From positions 17,946,782-18,010,781 of the forward strand of contig CM045745.1 in the NCBI GenBank assembly GCA_024760905.1: 64,000 nucleotides of DNA, given 5' to 3'. The DNA comes from Plotosus lineatus. Lineage: Eukaryota > Chordata > Actinopteri > Siluriformes > Plotosidae. Below the pieces are notes generated by a model. It saw nothing but the letters and a program-made list of their open reading frames with translations. It was not told the origin of the DNA and did not search any database. Positions 20,599 to 31,639 of this stretch are shown here, in pieces (the stretch's first letter is position 1; each line of letters starts with the position of its first letter). The translations under genes were made by a program, and so were the position numbers.

Positions 20599-21379
20599 CT
20601 TATACTCATTTTCAAGTAGTATGGCCGGAAGTGCTAACCAAGCCTCTGAGAACTCCGCCTGGGCTTAGCCGGTAACCACTAGCTAACCTCTAGCATTTTG
20701 TGGCCATAGCCTATACAGTAAGCTCAAGATAGAAGTTGTTGTGTGCTTAGTTGCCCGAAGCTGAAGCTGCCCATAGCTGTAGTAGGGTCGACCGATCATA
20801 GACAAGCATAATGCAAAACATGAACAAACAAATAAAACAAATTAAAACGAAAAAAGAAACAATTTGACTCTGAGAACTCCGTGACGTTTCCCTCTAAGCA
20901 GCGCCATCTTGAAGACGTTACTCCAAGACGTCACTCCAAGTTGAATGTAAAAGGACATGAAGCGTAATAAAGTTTATCCTTTTGCTATCATTTGTTAAAC
21001 ATGCTACAGAACATAAAATCTCACACACAAACATTCTCTGAATTAAGTTAGGTACTGTACTGGAATAATAATTGAAAAAGACTTTAAAACGAGTGCTTTA
21101 TAATTTTACAATTTACAGTATATGCTGTATAATGTTTATATTTTATCATCAATAAAAATAAGAGTAAAAATTGAAAAGTTTTTCTTAATCATTACTATAT
21201 TTTCCTACATTAATACTGTATTAATGAATAAGACTGTCTATAGAATGTGTTTAAAAAGCATATTTTAACGCATGCAATAGATACATGGGGTTTTACTTCC
21301 GGGTACAGAACTCGCAGATTATCTCGATTTGCGGGAGGGCTCGGACCCGAACCCCCGTGGATGTCGAGGGCCTACTGTA

Positions 21380-22245
21380 TATGCATGCAGTGTGCAGGCT
21401 TAAAAACACAGTTTTAATTAATGAACATTGTAAAACGGCAGGGAAACAGCTGGAAGGTTCTAAGAGCTCTGCTTTGGATGGGGCAGTTTCTTTCCTCATA
21501 ATCTGAAAAAAACAAACAAACAAATAGCATCTAGGTAATAAGAATGTACATTTTCTCTGCTTGCAAAAGGCATTTTTATTTCCCCTATTTAATTCCACCA
21601 GTCGAGAGGGATTTATGTCATCATGAAGCTCATCCATGGGCAAGCCACAATCACCCCACCTCTGGTGCATGCATCTCATCTTATTTTGCATAATAAATCC
21701 TATGTTGGCATCACAAACATTTCATGTAAACTGTCATTTTTATTTAATGTATTTTTAAACAACAGTCATGATGTGAAATTGATTTTCTAGACCTGTGCAC
21801 AAAAGGGCTAAAAGGAAGACAGAGAAGGAGAGATAGAAAAAGCACAAGTGTATGTGTTCATAAAAGCAATGACCTCACTGCAGCCAAGAACTCTAGTCCA
21901 CCAATTGGAAAAAGATGGATTTGGTGGCTCGAATGGACCCTGGATTATCTCTACTGAACAGAAGTGCTACAGAAAGAAAAGATGCAAGGCTGTGCCGCAT
22001 CTCTTGGAGCCTGAAAAATGGGCAAGGGATATACTATTTCTCCTTTAATTCACAGTAAGTGATTTGAGGGGCTGTGATAAGTTGACAGTTATAAACATTC
22101 TTCAAGTTTAAACATAACCGGTTGACTGTTTTACCCACTTTATCCATATTATGACCCATGCAATCTTAAGCCTTCTGTCTGGATCTGAAAGAACATGTTT
22201 TTTTTGGCTGTCTTTTTTCTAGCTTTGGCTCTTTAATTGGGAGAA
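21380..22245. other. Unassigned sequence
   Basis: No element was recognised between the family-D element and the 15-bp repeat. Confidence 0.35.
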
Positions 22246-22246
22246 A

Positions 22247-22292
22247 AGTGTGGTTGGTAAAAGTGTGGTTGGTAAAAGTGTGGTTGGTAAAG
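22247..22292. repeat. 15-bp tandem repeat, three units
   Basis: The unit AGTGTGGTTGGTAAA is repeated three times without substitution. Confidence 0.95.
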
Positions 22293-22571
22293 AGAACAAG
22301 CACAAGGCTAGCACATATGGCTAGTGCTCTTCTTAACGCAGTGTTTTTGTTTCAGCAGAAAAATGGTCAAAGACAAAAGAAGAACAAACAAACAAAAAAA
22401 ATAAGACTTTAAATGTTGAAACTTTTTAAAAAGTGTTTTTCTCAATAGTGCACCTAACTTAATTATTCAAGTCTCACTGAATACTATGCATGCCCTTACA
22501 GTAGGCCCTAGGTGCCTCTTGGTGCCTTTTCCAAGTTATTAATCGGAGATGATTATCTACCTGTCAGTTGT

Positions 22572-22911
22572 TCAGTTCATTTTCTGTAACCGCTTAATCC
22601 GAATTAGGGTCGTGGGGAGGCTGGCGCCCATCCCAGCCAACTTCGGGCGAGGGCAGAGTACACCCTGGACAGCTCGCCAGGCCATCGCAGGGCGGAAACA
22701 CGCCAACGGCTTTGCAGCCTACTCTTGTCGAAAGTCAGCAATGGTTCTTTTACATGCCTCACACCATAGACAGTGAGAGACATGGCCAGCCTTTGATAAC
22801 CCAGTTAGCTGCACTGGGGAGGACAGTGACAACCTTGTGGAGTGGGAATCGAACCCCCAATCTTTGGATCAGCGATCCAGCGCCCTATACCACTAGACCA
22901 CCACTGCCCTT
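22572..22911 (-). mobile_element. SINE-1, full length, tail type i, with 12-bp TSD
   Basis: Tail, body and tRNA-like head are complete on the minus strand. A perfect 12-bp duplication, CCTGTCAGTTGT (22560-22571 and 22912-22923), flanks it, so the insertion is relatively young. The B-box region reads GGTTCGATTCCC, close to the canonical sequence. Confidence 0.92.
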
Positions 22912-22959
22912 CCTGTCAGTTGTGGGTTTTTAAAATGTATCATACTTTTTCTCATTATA

Positions 22960-23544
22960 CAGTGATAGCTTGACATATGAGTTTCTTTTATAATGAATTT
23001 TCCATGATATGAGCTTCGGTCCCACCAGAAAGCCAACGAGTATACAACGAGCAAAATTTTGATTTACAGTTAGAGTGCCACTGCCACCTATTGTAATTGC
23101 GTATCCTCAACAGTAGGTCACCGTGGTGCTCTCACTGTGTTCCCTACACCATAGGGGTCACATGAGAGCGCCATTGCCACCGAATGTAGAGGATGCACAA
23201 ATAAACTTAATTCTAGTACAATACAGCAAAAAAGCATGTTTCCAAGGGTCATACATGCCCCCCTGGCATCACACTGCACCATCCAAGGGGGGCACACTCC
23301 ACAAATTGAGAGGCACTGGCCTTGTGGAAGCTCACCACAAGCCGTTCTTCACTGGCTTTCATAGCATGCCAATACACAAAATTCTCCTCCTCCCCTTCTG
23401 TTACGCACTACAGCCATGCCTGCCCACGTGACATCTTCGCCGCAGTCGATGATCGGGTTAGTTGACTTATTGTTTATTCTTGTTTTATTATTAATGAATT
23501 ATTATTAACCTTAATGTACATTTATTATTATTATTATTATTATT

Positions 23545-23575
<31 letters not shown>

Positions 23576-23777
23576 TTATATTTATATATATATTTTTATA
23601 TATATATTTATATATATATATTTGTGTGTATATATGTTTATCTTTAATATATTAAGTCAAATAGACGTGTTTGTGACAGTTTATATGAGTTTGAGAAGGG
23701 GTTTGAACAGATTAATTAGTTTTCTGTTATTTTTAATGGGAATACGTGTTTTATCTAATGAACCTTTTGGCTTACTG
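22960..23777 (+). mobile_element. Tigger-like TIR element, family E, diverged
   Basis: The left end CAGTGATAGCTTGACATATG follows TA (22958-22959). The right end, reverse-complemented, starts CAGTAAGCCAAAAGG and abuts TA (23778-23779). The left part (ATAATGAATTTTCCATGATA, GAGCTTCGGTCCCACCAGAA) matches the element start at 56959. The right part has the GGGTTTGAACAGATTAATTAG pattern, typical of Tigger 3' ends. The middle holds non-coding sequence and an AT array. Confidence 0.6.
23521..23640. repeat. (ATT)n, poly-A and (AT)n low-complexity tract
   Basis: An ATT repeat, an A-run and an impure TATA/TTTATA array lie in succession inside the family-E element. Confidence 0.95.
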
Positions 23778-23779
23778 TA

Positions 23780-24845
23780 TTTTTTCATTATCTAGTGTAC
23801 ATTTTTCTTTCTTTATTTTGTTTGTTCATGAATTCCTTACTACAAACTAAAACTGAATCCAGTGTCATCTCTCACTTTTTAAAAAAAGAAAAAAAATACT
23901 TAATTATATCTTGGCAATTTGTTCATTTTACAAAAATAATTATAATAGACAGTATAAAATTCACCTAGCTCTGTGATCCATTATGAGAGACGAGAGGAAA
24001 TTCATTACTACAATAAAAACATGACTAATAACCTTTGAAAAAATAAAACTTTTTAGAAAAAAAAACAGTCTCATAAAATGAAAAAAAAAAAAAATCACCA
24101 CACTGTTGTAGAAAAAATGGTAAGAAGGTCTTTAATAGAGGCAAAAAACCCCTAAAAAACTAATATGTCTGAATGTTGTGGCCATTTGAACTTACTGAAG
24201 TCACAAAATTGTATGAACAATTGCCTTAAAAAAAAGCCAGTCTGACTAACATTTTAGCTTTCTTGTTTTTAGATTTTTCTATAACAGAGTGCATTTGCCC
24301 TTTATTTTGACAGTTAAAACCCCCCACAATTATTCCTCTGTATTATAATTTCTGTATCATAATAGAATGTGGGAAGTGTGGAAGAGCGCAGTAGAGTGTA
24401 ACAGACCCTTGATGCACCATTGTCGAGGATCTTGATGAATTTGGCAACTTAATTTCTCCAAGTTATATCTCCTAACTACACCCTTCCCCCTTTTAATTTC
24501 CTTATTGTGCTCCAAGCATTTTCATAAATCGTGGCGCTCTGCACTTTTTTAATTGTAGAGATTGTGGACGTTGTACCCCAGTGTAAACCCAGGGTAAGCC
24601 TCCGATCAGTACTTGATCTTAATAATTATCAGATTAATGGCTAAATCAGATCACATTTCGGTAGTCATACTCCAAAATCTCCAAAATATTGCAAAAATTC
24701 TCTTAGTCTGAACCAGATTAAAAACCTTTTGTAGGTAGGATCTGTCAGTTCTCCAAAACCTTTGGCTGGACAACCTATGTTTATCCCTCTGAGTTCCTCT
24801 GAGTAATCTCAGTGTCAGGTCTGAGATTAGCTTCTTAATTCACCT
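23780..24845. other. Unassigned AT-rich sequence
   Basis: Several A-runs are present. No termini, tails or coding motifs were recognised. Confidence 0.35.
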
Positions 24846-24846
24846 G

Positions 24847-25075
24847 TAAACACTCTGGGGCAAAGCTGGATACACCCCAAACAGTCCCACCAAGGGACAA
24901 TGTGGAACTGCCAGTTATCTTAATATGTTTGTCTTTGGAAACTGGAGCATATACCACCAGTACATTAGCCCACACAAGCAGAGGGAGGAAGTGCAAACTC
25001 CACAAAGAAATGCACTAACCAAGCCCAGGACTCAAACAGAGGATCTTGCTTTGAGGCAATCGTGCTCAGTAAGTG
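24847..25075 (-). mobile_element. V-SINE relic, strongly diverged
   Basis: The minus strand shows the V-SINE order in decayed form: a GCACGATTGCCTCAAAGCAA head region, TTTGTGGAGTTTGCACTTCC, and a 3' segment with GTTTGGGGTGTATCCAGC. It is clearly older than the copies at 45163 and 47703. Confidence 0.55.
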
Positions 25076-25576
25076 TAAATATAGTGTGACTAACAAATCA
25101 ATGACCCTTTAAATGATGCACAATTATTGTTGTTTATTTCACAACTGGATAATATTTTTGAGTAAGAATAAGCAATAAAGTTGGCTTCATGATTTTGCTT
25201 AAAAAAGCAAAAATTTGTCTTATGATTTGTTTAAATACATCCATTATACAGTTCCTGAGCCATTTCCCATAATCATCCTGACATTTCACATTCTGTATTT
25301 GTTGCATACTCTTTCTCAACACTTTGAAGGTCACTTCTAAATTATCTTAAAGTAGGCAAATTGGATGGTTACTCAGAGATTTATATGTAATGAAAAATGG
25401 AGTTTAAATGTCTTCACTTTTGTAAATTTATTCTACTTTTTCAAATTTGACGAGATAAAGACTTTTATAATAGTGTTGTTTCAGCAGTTAACATTGCAAA
25501 CCATAAAATTGAATGTAAATTTCACAATTTCACTAAATATTAGATCTCTCTATGCTAGCATCAACTACATACATAA

Positions 25577-25578
<2 letters not shown>

Positions 25579-25667
<89 letters not shown>

Positions 25668-25703
25668 TACATACATACATACATACATACATACATACAT
25701 GTA
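25579..25703. repeat. (AC)n followed by (ATAC)n microsatellite
   Basis: About 84 bp of AC is followed by about 36 bp of ATAC. It directly abuts the 5'-truncated Rex1-like LINE. Confidence 0.98.
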
Positions 25704-25704
25704 C

Positions 25705-26930
25705 CCACATACAGAGCAAACAGAGGATGCCATCAATATAGTTCTACACACAGCCCTCACACACCTGAACAGCAACAACTCCTATGTGAGGCTGCTGTTC
25801 GTAGACTTCAGCTCTGCTTTTAACACAGCCCAACCACATAAACTGGTTCAGAGGTTGGGCACTCTGGGCCTAGGGAGCTCACTATACATCTGGATATTGG
25901 ACTTTCTCAGCAACAGACCTCAGAACATCAGGATAGGCAAACACATTTCCTTCACTCTCATCCTGAACAATGGAACACCACAGAGGTGTGTTCTTAGCCC
26001 CCTCTTCTTCTCCCTCTTCATACACAACTGTTTCCCCACTCATACCAGAGACACCATCATCAAATTCTCCAATGACACCATGGTCTTAGGTTTGATTATG
26101 GAAGCAGGTCCTGCATCTGCGGCAATATTGCGACAATAACCTGGAAGTAAACACATCCAAAACCATGAAGATGATAGTGGACTTCAGGTGATGAAAACAA
26201 ACTGAGCACTTTACCCTTTACATTGATGGAGAGGAAGTAGAGAGGGTGAAGTGCTTCAAGTTTCATGGAGCCTATATCTATGCTGACTTCACGTGGACCA
26301 CAAACTTCTCCCACTAGGTGGGGAAAACACAACAGAGGAAGGATTTATCAAGAAGCCCATCTACCCCAACCCCTACTGACGAACTTTAACAGCTCCACCA
26401 TAGAGAGCCTCCTGACCTCGTGCTATACAGTGTGGTTTAACAGTAGTACTGCAGAGTACTACTGCAAGGAAGGAAGAGGAGAAATTACATATGCAAAAAG
26501 GAAGGCCTTGGAACTACACTACCGTCCCTCAGTGATGTACACTGACAGAATTCAGAGGAGAGTCAGTGGAATTCTCAGGGACCCCACACACCCTGGACAC
26601 CCCCTCCTTCTCCCATCTTCCCTCCGAAAAAAGGTACAAGACACTAAAAAGCAAAAACTAACAGACTCAAGAACACCTTTTACCCACAAGCCGTTAAAAG
26701 TGTAACCCCAGCACCACCATCACACACCATGATTTATGACCATCATTCAGACCATTCATTTGGACAGTGCAATACTTATGTTTAACAGCAATACAACATG
26801 TTCAGGTGCAATATTCATGTTTAAGTTTCAAGTGCAATACTCATGTTTAGAGCAGGTCTTGGACATGATAAGATTCTAGCTCCATGCATCTTATAATTAA
26901 ATTCGTTACCTCTTACCTGGTGTATATCAT
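25705..26930 (+). pseudogene. Rex1-like LINE ORF2 3' half with 3' UTR, dead reverse transcriptase
   Basis: Translation runs from TEDAINIVLHTALTHL through motif A (LLFVDFSSAFNT, Asp present) to motif B (GTPQRCVLSPLFFSLF, where family members have P-Q-G). Motif C follows as KFSNDTMV, where the family has F-A-D-D-T. The C-terminal DPTHPGHPLLLPSSLRKKVQ region and a 3' UTR with repeated GTGCAATACTCATGTTT-like words follow. Frames break after motif C. The copy is 5'-truncated at the microsatellite. The same 3' UTR recurs at 38033-38345. Loss of the first motif-C Asp and the G-to-R change in motif B would abolish polymerase activity. Confidence 0.8.
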
Positions 26931-27079
26931 GCACCTTTTGTCTATTCTGCACCCTGAAGAAAGGCAGCTGAATCTGAAAATCTCTTGGAAATACCTGTCT
27001 TGTATTTGGTCTTGCAGCTTAAGCCGCCTCCCCTTTTCACCTGAGTGTACCAACACATTTTCTATTATTTTCTGGTTTT

Positions 27080-27407
27080 GAGTCTATTTTAGCTTCAACC
27101 GCCCTGTTGTTTCCAGAAAGCAGATGGTGCCCTTCAATGTTATCAGGAATACTAGCTGATTGTCCTGGTCATGGAAGTTGTTACATGTTTAGAAGACCTG
27201 ACAGAAAGCTCTAACATTGAACATCCATGTCACACACTACATTGCTCATGACTTCACACCTCATGAGCGAGGCACCCCAGCAGAATCTAACACTCGTGAC
27301 CAGGAAAGTCAGGTTTTCTTTTTGCGCTGTAACCCTCTCTCTGCACACTCATCTACCGTCACAATTTACCAAGGTGCCTAGACTGAAGCTGTCCCACCCA
27401 ATGATGG
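27080..27407. other. Unassigned sequence
   Basis: Nothing was recognised between the LINE 3' UTR and the hAT target-site duplication. Confidence 0.35.
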
Positions 27408-27415
27408 GTCTAACT

Positions 27416-28402
27416 GACGAGTGCTCACACTTTTCTAGCATGCAAGCTACTTATAGAATGACCAAGTCACAAAGATCTACCCACTACAAAAATGCAAAAC
27501 ATATATTTATTTTAATGTATATTGAGAATTATTTATGTGTAAATGTATGTTTATGTGCCTTGTATAACCACAAGAGCCAATATTGCACAACACAACATAA
27601 TTAACTATGAACATTTTTTGTAACTACCTGAGTTCACTTTGATGACTTGCACTGAATTGAATCAGCCAGGGATGCATAGTCCGGACAGTAGCTGCTGACA
27701 GCCAGCCTCAAGCACACTTCCAAATGTTCATCATATTTCTGCCTTATTTTTAAAGTCTCGGAGCAATGAGTCAGCAGCTTCAATGCATGCCTCTTGTACC
27801 ATCTCTCCGTCTTGGAAGGACTTCTTGTTATTAACGATGATGTGACTAACCCGGAACGATGCTTCGGTGGCGGCTTTTGAACGATGTTGTGTGAAAAGTG
27901 ACTGCTATCCAGCCAACTGGGATTTTAGTTTGTTCAATTTTCTCTTTCTCAGCTCGCTTTTCGGTGGAAAGTCAGTGTCGTATTTTCCATGAACAGTTCG
28001 AAAATGCCGCTCCACATTTCCCTTCTTTGGTATTGCAATAGTACACTGGCAGATGAGGCAAACGCACTTCGAAAATGACATCATGAAAAAAAAAGTCCGT
28101 CACCCATTCCGTATGAAGGTGATACATTTTCGTCTTCTTCTTTGCTCCAGCATCCATACTCATGTTTGATAAGCTTTTTTTACTTGAAGAAAAAAGCGAG
28201 GGCTTAAAATAGGAGGGAACTCACTGACTTGTTTTGCTGTACTTAGTGCCGTTGTTTGCACATGTGTGGTGAGCTACAGGTCAGAAAAATACATCTATAC
28301 GTCTATTTTTTAACTTCATGTTACCAATACTACCTTCGCAGTCGACCAATATTACCTTCGAGATCGACTGGTAGCTCACGATCGACGTATTGAGCACCCC
28401 TG
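27416..28402 (-). mobile_element. hAT-superfamily element, internally deleted, with 8-bp TSD
   Basis: The minus-strand 5' terminus is CAGGGGTGCTCAATACGTCG. The opposite end starts GACGAGTGCTCACACTTTTC, sharing the GTGCTCA core as an inverted repeat. A perfect 8-bp duplication, GTCTAACT, lies on both sides (27408-27415 and 28403-28410), the size characteristic of hAT elements. At 987 bp it is far shorter than an autonomous hAT. It retains part of the N-terminal coding region but not the catalytic or dimerisation domains. Confidence 0.75.
27720..28163 (-). pseudogene. hAT transposase N-terminal fragment (GTF2IRD2/ZBED-like type)
   Basis: From the ATG at 28163 the frame reads MSMDAGAKKKTKMYHLHTEW. 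A frame change then gives VERHFRTVHGKYDTDFPPKS and a K-R-K-L-N-K-L-K-S-Q-L segment, followed by AATEASFRVSHIIVNNKKSF. This order matches the BED-finger-like N-terminus of hAT transposases related to those domesticated as GTF2IRD2 and ZBED proteins. The expected zinc-ligand region is broken by the frameshift. The reading ends before any RNase-H-like catalytic segment. Confidence 0.6.
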
Positions 28403-28410
28403 GTCTAACT

Positions 28411-28845
28411 CCTCTTATCCTTCTCCAACTTATCCACCTCATTCACCCTTCTGGACTCCTTCCTCACCTGACTATTCTTTCCCGGACTCTCCAAATGATT
28501 ATACACCATTATTCCCATCACCTTTACAAAGTGCTGACATGCCGATTTCAGAGATCCCCTTGGAGCGGCTCTGTGATGTGCCAACACTATTTCACTTTCC
28601 TAGGCCAAATGTTCCCTGATTTGCAATATTGTTTAATACATGTTCCCTTCACTTCTTGGCACACCATATTCTTAGCATTGATCTGAAATTACAAATTTAT
28701 ATCCCATGTATACTTTATATCAACTGTTTAGACAGCTGTTTAAACAACTATATAGACTTTTGTTAAATTTTGTAATTTTATGCTTTTTGCAAAGCAGCGA
28801 ATACCATGCTTTTATCAAGACTTTGCGTGTCATAGTGAAACAGAT
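28411..28845. other. Unassigned sequence
   Basis: A long open frame (28390-28686) crosses the hAT border and shows no family motif, so I do not annotate it as coding. Confidence 0.35.
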
Positions 28846-28848
28846 ATA

Positions 28849-28990
28849 CAGGGATCCCTCACTTTCCGCGGTTAATTTGGACAGAGATCCACCAGTGACC
28901 ACCAAATTCTGCAAAGTAGGATTAACCCCCCCACCCCCGACTGATGTATACGTATATGTTTTTACCTCAGAAGAGATTACAGAGACTGAC
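28849..28990 (+). mobile_element. Tigger-like left end, single terminus
   Basis: CAGGGATCCCTCACTTTCCG follows TA (28847-28848) and resembles the start of Tigger elements that begin CAGGGATCCCTCG. No matching right end was seen. Confidence 0.45.
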
Positions 28991-30135
28991 ATGGATAATT
29001 CTTAGAACTTCACCCCTCACCTCTGCCAAAGAAGTTATTTTGTTGGCCTCGGTTTGTTTATGTTTTTTGTCAGTCTGTTTGGCTGTTAAGAACTTTACAC
29101 AAAAACCTATTTAATTTTTGATGAATTTATTTATTTAAAAAATGTTCAAGTGAAGAACAGTGAAGGTAGCACTTTGTAAGAATTTAATGGTAATTCAAAT
29201 TACAACCTGGATTTGGGAATGTTTAAAAAGAGTATTTATGTTTGTGGGACTATGGTAATTTTAAAAGTTTTGTAGTGAGACTACAATATGTTTACAACAA
29301 TTATATTAAAATATATATATTAGATCTCTCACAAATGTGTATATCAACAGAAAAGACTATACAGAAATGAAAATAAGGAGGGAAATTAAGTTTGATCTCT
29401 CTGAATGCTTCTAATTTTTTCATTGTTAATGGCCATTGTTGCATAAAGTATAAAAACATGATTAATTTTGTACTTTATGTCACATATCTTAAATCTAATG
29501 TTTAAAATCTAAAACTAAAGTTTGTGTGACGTTTTCTCCTCTTTTACTTTTGAGGGTGACCAGACATCAAAAGGCTATCAACTTACTATCCCTTGAGATA
29601 TTAAAAAAAAAAAAAATAGAGAAACATATTTCTGTTATAACAGTAGGAAGACATTGATTTTTTTTTAAATTTATATATATTTTTTTCATATGTAGGTTTT
29701 TCCTGGGCTACTACGAGTATATATAAATACAAGGAGATTATTTGGGAACACACTACACCTATTGTTCTCCCTAAGTTCAGAGAGCTATCATTCCATCATG
29801 TCTTTCATAACATCCTGAGCCTTGCCATGTGTGTTTGAATATTTTATGACAGACTGATGGATTCCTAATCTTAGCCCCAAACCAGCATTTTGTCACACAC
29901 ACAATTTTAGTCTGTATATTTCTTTTTCTCTTTATCTACAGTATGTTTTTGACACTGATTTTCTCAAAGTGACCTTCCTTATTCTTATTTACAACTCTTT
30001 CTTTGACTCACAGGCTCTCATACACAAATCCATGCATCTCCGCACACTATGCAATGTATATACAGCTTATTGCTTCATTATGGAACTGATGTCCAATAAA
30101 ATATTATGAACACTTTTGTCTATCTTGTAATTTTT
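28990..30135. other. Unassigned AT-rich sequence
   Basis: No repeat or gene was recognised here. Confidence 0.35.
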
Positions 30136-30138
30136 AAA

Positions 30139-30562
30139 ATAATTCAGTCATTTTCTAAACCGCTTAATCTTAATTAGGGTCGTGGGGATTCTGGCAACCA
30201 TCTCAGCCGAATCTGGGCAAGGGCAGAGTGCACTCTGGACAGCTCACCAAGCCATCGCAGAGCCAACACTTACACAACCAGCAGCAAATTGGGTTATCAA
30301 AGGCCAGCCACGTCTCTCACTGTCTATGCCTCCCACCATAGACAGTGAGAGACATGGCCAGCCATGTCTCTCACTGTCTACGGTGGGAGGCATGTAAAAG
30401 AACCATCACTGACTTTCGTCAAGAATACCTATGTAGCCGTTAGTGTGTTTCTGCCCTGCGGTGGCCTGGCGAGCTGTTCAGAGTGTACTCTTTCCTTGCC
30501 ACTAGTTGGCTAAGATCGGTGCCAGCCTCCCCACAACCCTAGTTAGGATGAAGTGTTTTTTA
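30139..30562. mobile_element. Two SINE-1 fragments in inverted, near-palindromic arrangement
   Basis: 30139 to about 30310 is the tail and body of a minus-strand SINE-1 (AACCGCTTAATCTTAATTAG, GGACAGCTCACC). About 30310-30562 is a plus-strand copy with body and tail (GTCTCTCACTGTCTACGGTG, GTGGCCTGGCGAGC, ACCCTAGTTAGGATGAAG). Around 30309-30345 the two meet with overlapping reverse complements (CTCTCACTGTCTATGC, ACCATAGACAGTGAGAGAC). Both tRNA-like heads are missing, so the copies are joined through their bodies with 3' tails pointing outward. Confidence 0.8.
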
Positions 30563-30689
30563 AAAAAATGAATAAATGAGTGAATGAATGATGGGTATAT
30601 TCTACTTTATGTAATTACAGTCTAATTACACTCACAATTTATCAGTGTCCAATCTGTGATTTAGCATAAAAGTTCTACTATAAATATAT

Positions 30690-30867
30690 CGTATTTTCCT
30701 TTCGGCTGTTCCCTTCAAGGGAACACAGCAAATCATCTGCCTCCATCTGACTTTATATTCTGCATCTTCTTCTCTTACACCAACTACCTTTATGTCCTCC
30801 TTCACCACATCCATAAATCTCTTTTTTGGTCTTCCTCTAGGCCTTCTGCCTGGTAGTTCCAACCTCA
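30690..30867 (-). mobile_element. Short 5'-truncated RTE LINE insertion with 17-bp TSD
   Basis: The sequence matches the 3' end of the RTE copy at 60997-64000 (CCTTTCGGCTGTTCCCTTC, CACATCCATAAATCTC, GGTCTTCCTCTAGGCCTTCT). It encodes the C-terminal LPGRRPRGRPKKRFMDVVKE segment. A perfect 17-bp duplication, TTCTACTATAAATATAT, lies at 30673-30689 and 30868-30884. This is classic target-primed reverse transcription with severe 5' truncation. Confidence 0.9.
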
Positions 30868-30889
30868 TTCTACTATAAATATATAATGA

Positions 30890-31480
30890 GCTTTTATATT
30901 TTATTTTATATTTTTGCACTGAGCTTGGGTGATGCTGATAGTGATCCAAATTAAAGAAATGCAACATAATCCAATCCATCTGGTTAAAACAGTGCATGGG
31001 TTTTTGTTTTTTAGGTTGCTTGAGAAAAAACTGAATTAATTTTAATCAATTAAATGGTCTTTTTATTTGAACAAATATTTCACCCATAATTAAGTTTTAA
31101 AGCTGATAAAAGACTGTTTGACAACCACTGTGTTAAAAAGCTTCCTTTGCTAAGTGAGAATGCTGAAGACCAGTAATGTTACTTATCATCATGACACTTC
31201 ATGATTGGATAATTGAAATAAATCCCAATCCAGATAAAATGCTTCTTCGCAATAAGGAAACTTGATAAGTTAATAAAGATTTTGAAAACTCTGATGTGTG
31301 CTTGCTCACGGCAGTCATTTAGAAAAAGATTTGTAAGGGATTACAGAAAGTAAGAAAGTAATTATTAATTAATTATCAGAAATTATGTTGTAAAATACAT
31401 TTTCCCTCAAGTACTGACAGGGAAATCAATCAATTCAGACATCAATGGAATCTCGGAACAGAGATCAGGATAGATATGAT
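30890..31480. other. Unassigned AT-rich sequence
   Basis: Nothing was recognised. Confidence 0.35.
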
Positions 31481-31484
31481 GTTC

Positions 31485-31600
31485 ATTCATTCATTCATTC
31501 ATTCATTCATTTTCTTAGCCACTTAATCATAATTAGGGTTTTGGTAAGACTGGCAAGGGTAGGTTACACCCCGGGCAGCTCTCCACTACTCACACCACTG
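31485..31600 (-). mobile_element. SINE-1-type tail fragment with (ATTC)n end
   Basis: An ATTC tetranucleotide run is followed by CTTAATCATAATTAGGGTTT and GGTTACACCCCGGGCAGCTC, the reverse complement of tail type i. The body and head are absent. Confidence 0.65.
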
Positions 31601-31639
31601 AATAGTTTATCTGGATCTTAATTTGCCATAGTTTTTGTC

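Larger units (their letters stand above)
19459..21082. repeat. Compound inverted repeat (~310-bp arms) with a 520-bp tandem duplication
   Basis: The left arm (about 19459-19774) and right arm (about 20773-21082) are reverse complements with small differences. Anchor words are TTTTTCAATTATTATTCCAG at the outer end and CTACTACAGCTATA at the inner end. Between them a unit is directly repeated with a 520-521-bp offset: TTCTCAGAGTCAAATTGTTT at 19661 and 20182, GCCGAACGA at 19901 and 20421. The arms include promoter-like GC-rich sequence (CCAAGATGGCGCTGCC) typical of LINE 5' UTRs. Confidence 0.85.
19127..21377 (+). mobile_element. Tigger-like TIR element, family D, with internal LINE-derived fold-back insert
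   Basis: The left end CACTATGCCCTTGACTATTC follows TA (19125-19126). The right end, reverse-complemented, reads CAGTAGGCCCTCGACATCCA and precedes TA (21378-21379). The right ~280 bp match the copy ending at 58247. Between 19459 and 21082 lies a separate inverted and tandem structure made of LINE 5' sequence. No pogo transposase coding is visible, so the element is non-autonomous or gutted by the insertion. Confidence 0.65.

Noticed and set aside
19127..21377. LTR retrotransposon because of long repeated ends
   Set aside because: The long repeats are inverted, not direct. There is no primer-binding site, polypurine tract, or gag/pol motif.
25552..26139. A 195-residue ORF as a host gene
   Set aside because: It is poly-TH translated from the AC microsatellite joined to a Rex1-like RT fragment with defective motifs.
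28390..28686. 98-residue ORF crossing the hAT border
   Set aside because: It begins inside the transposon terminus and shows no domain, so it is treated as chance.
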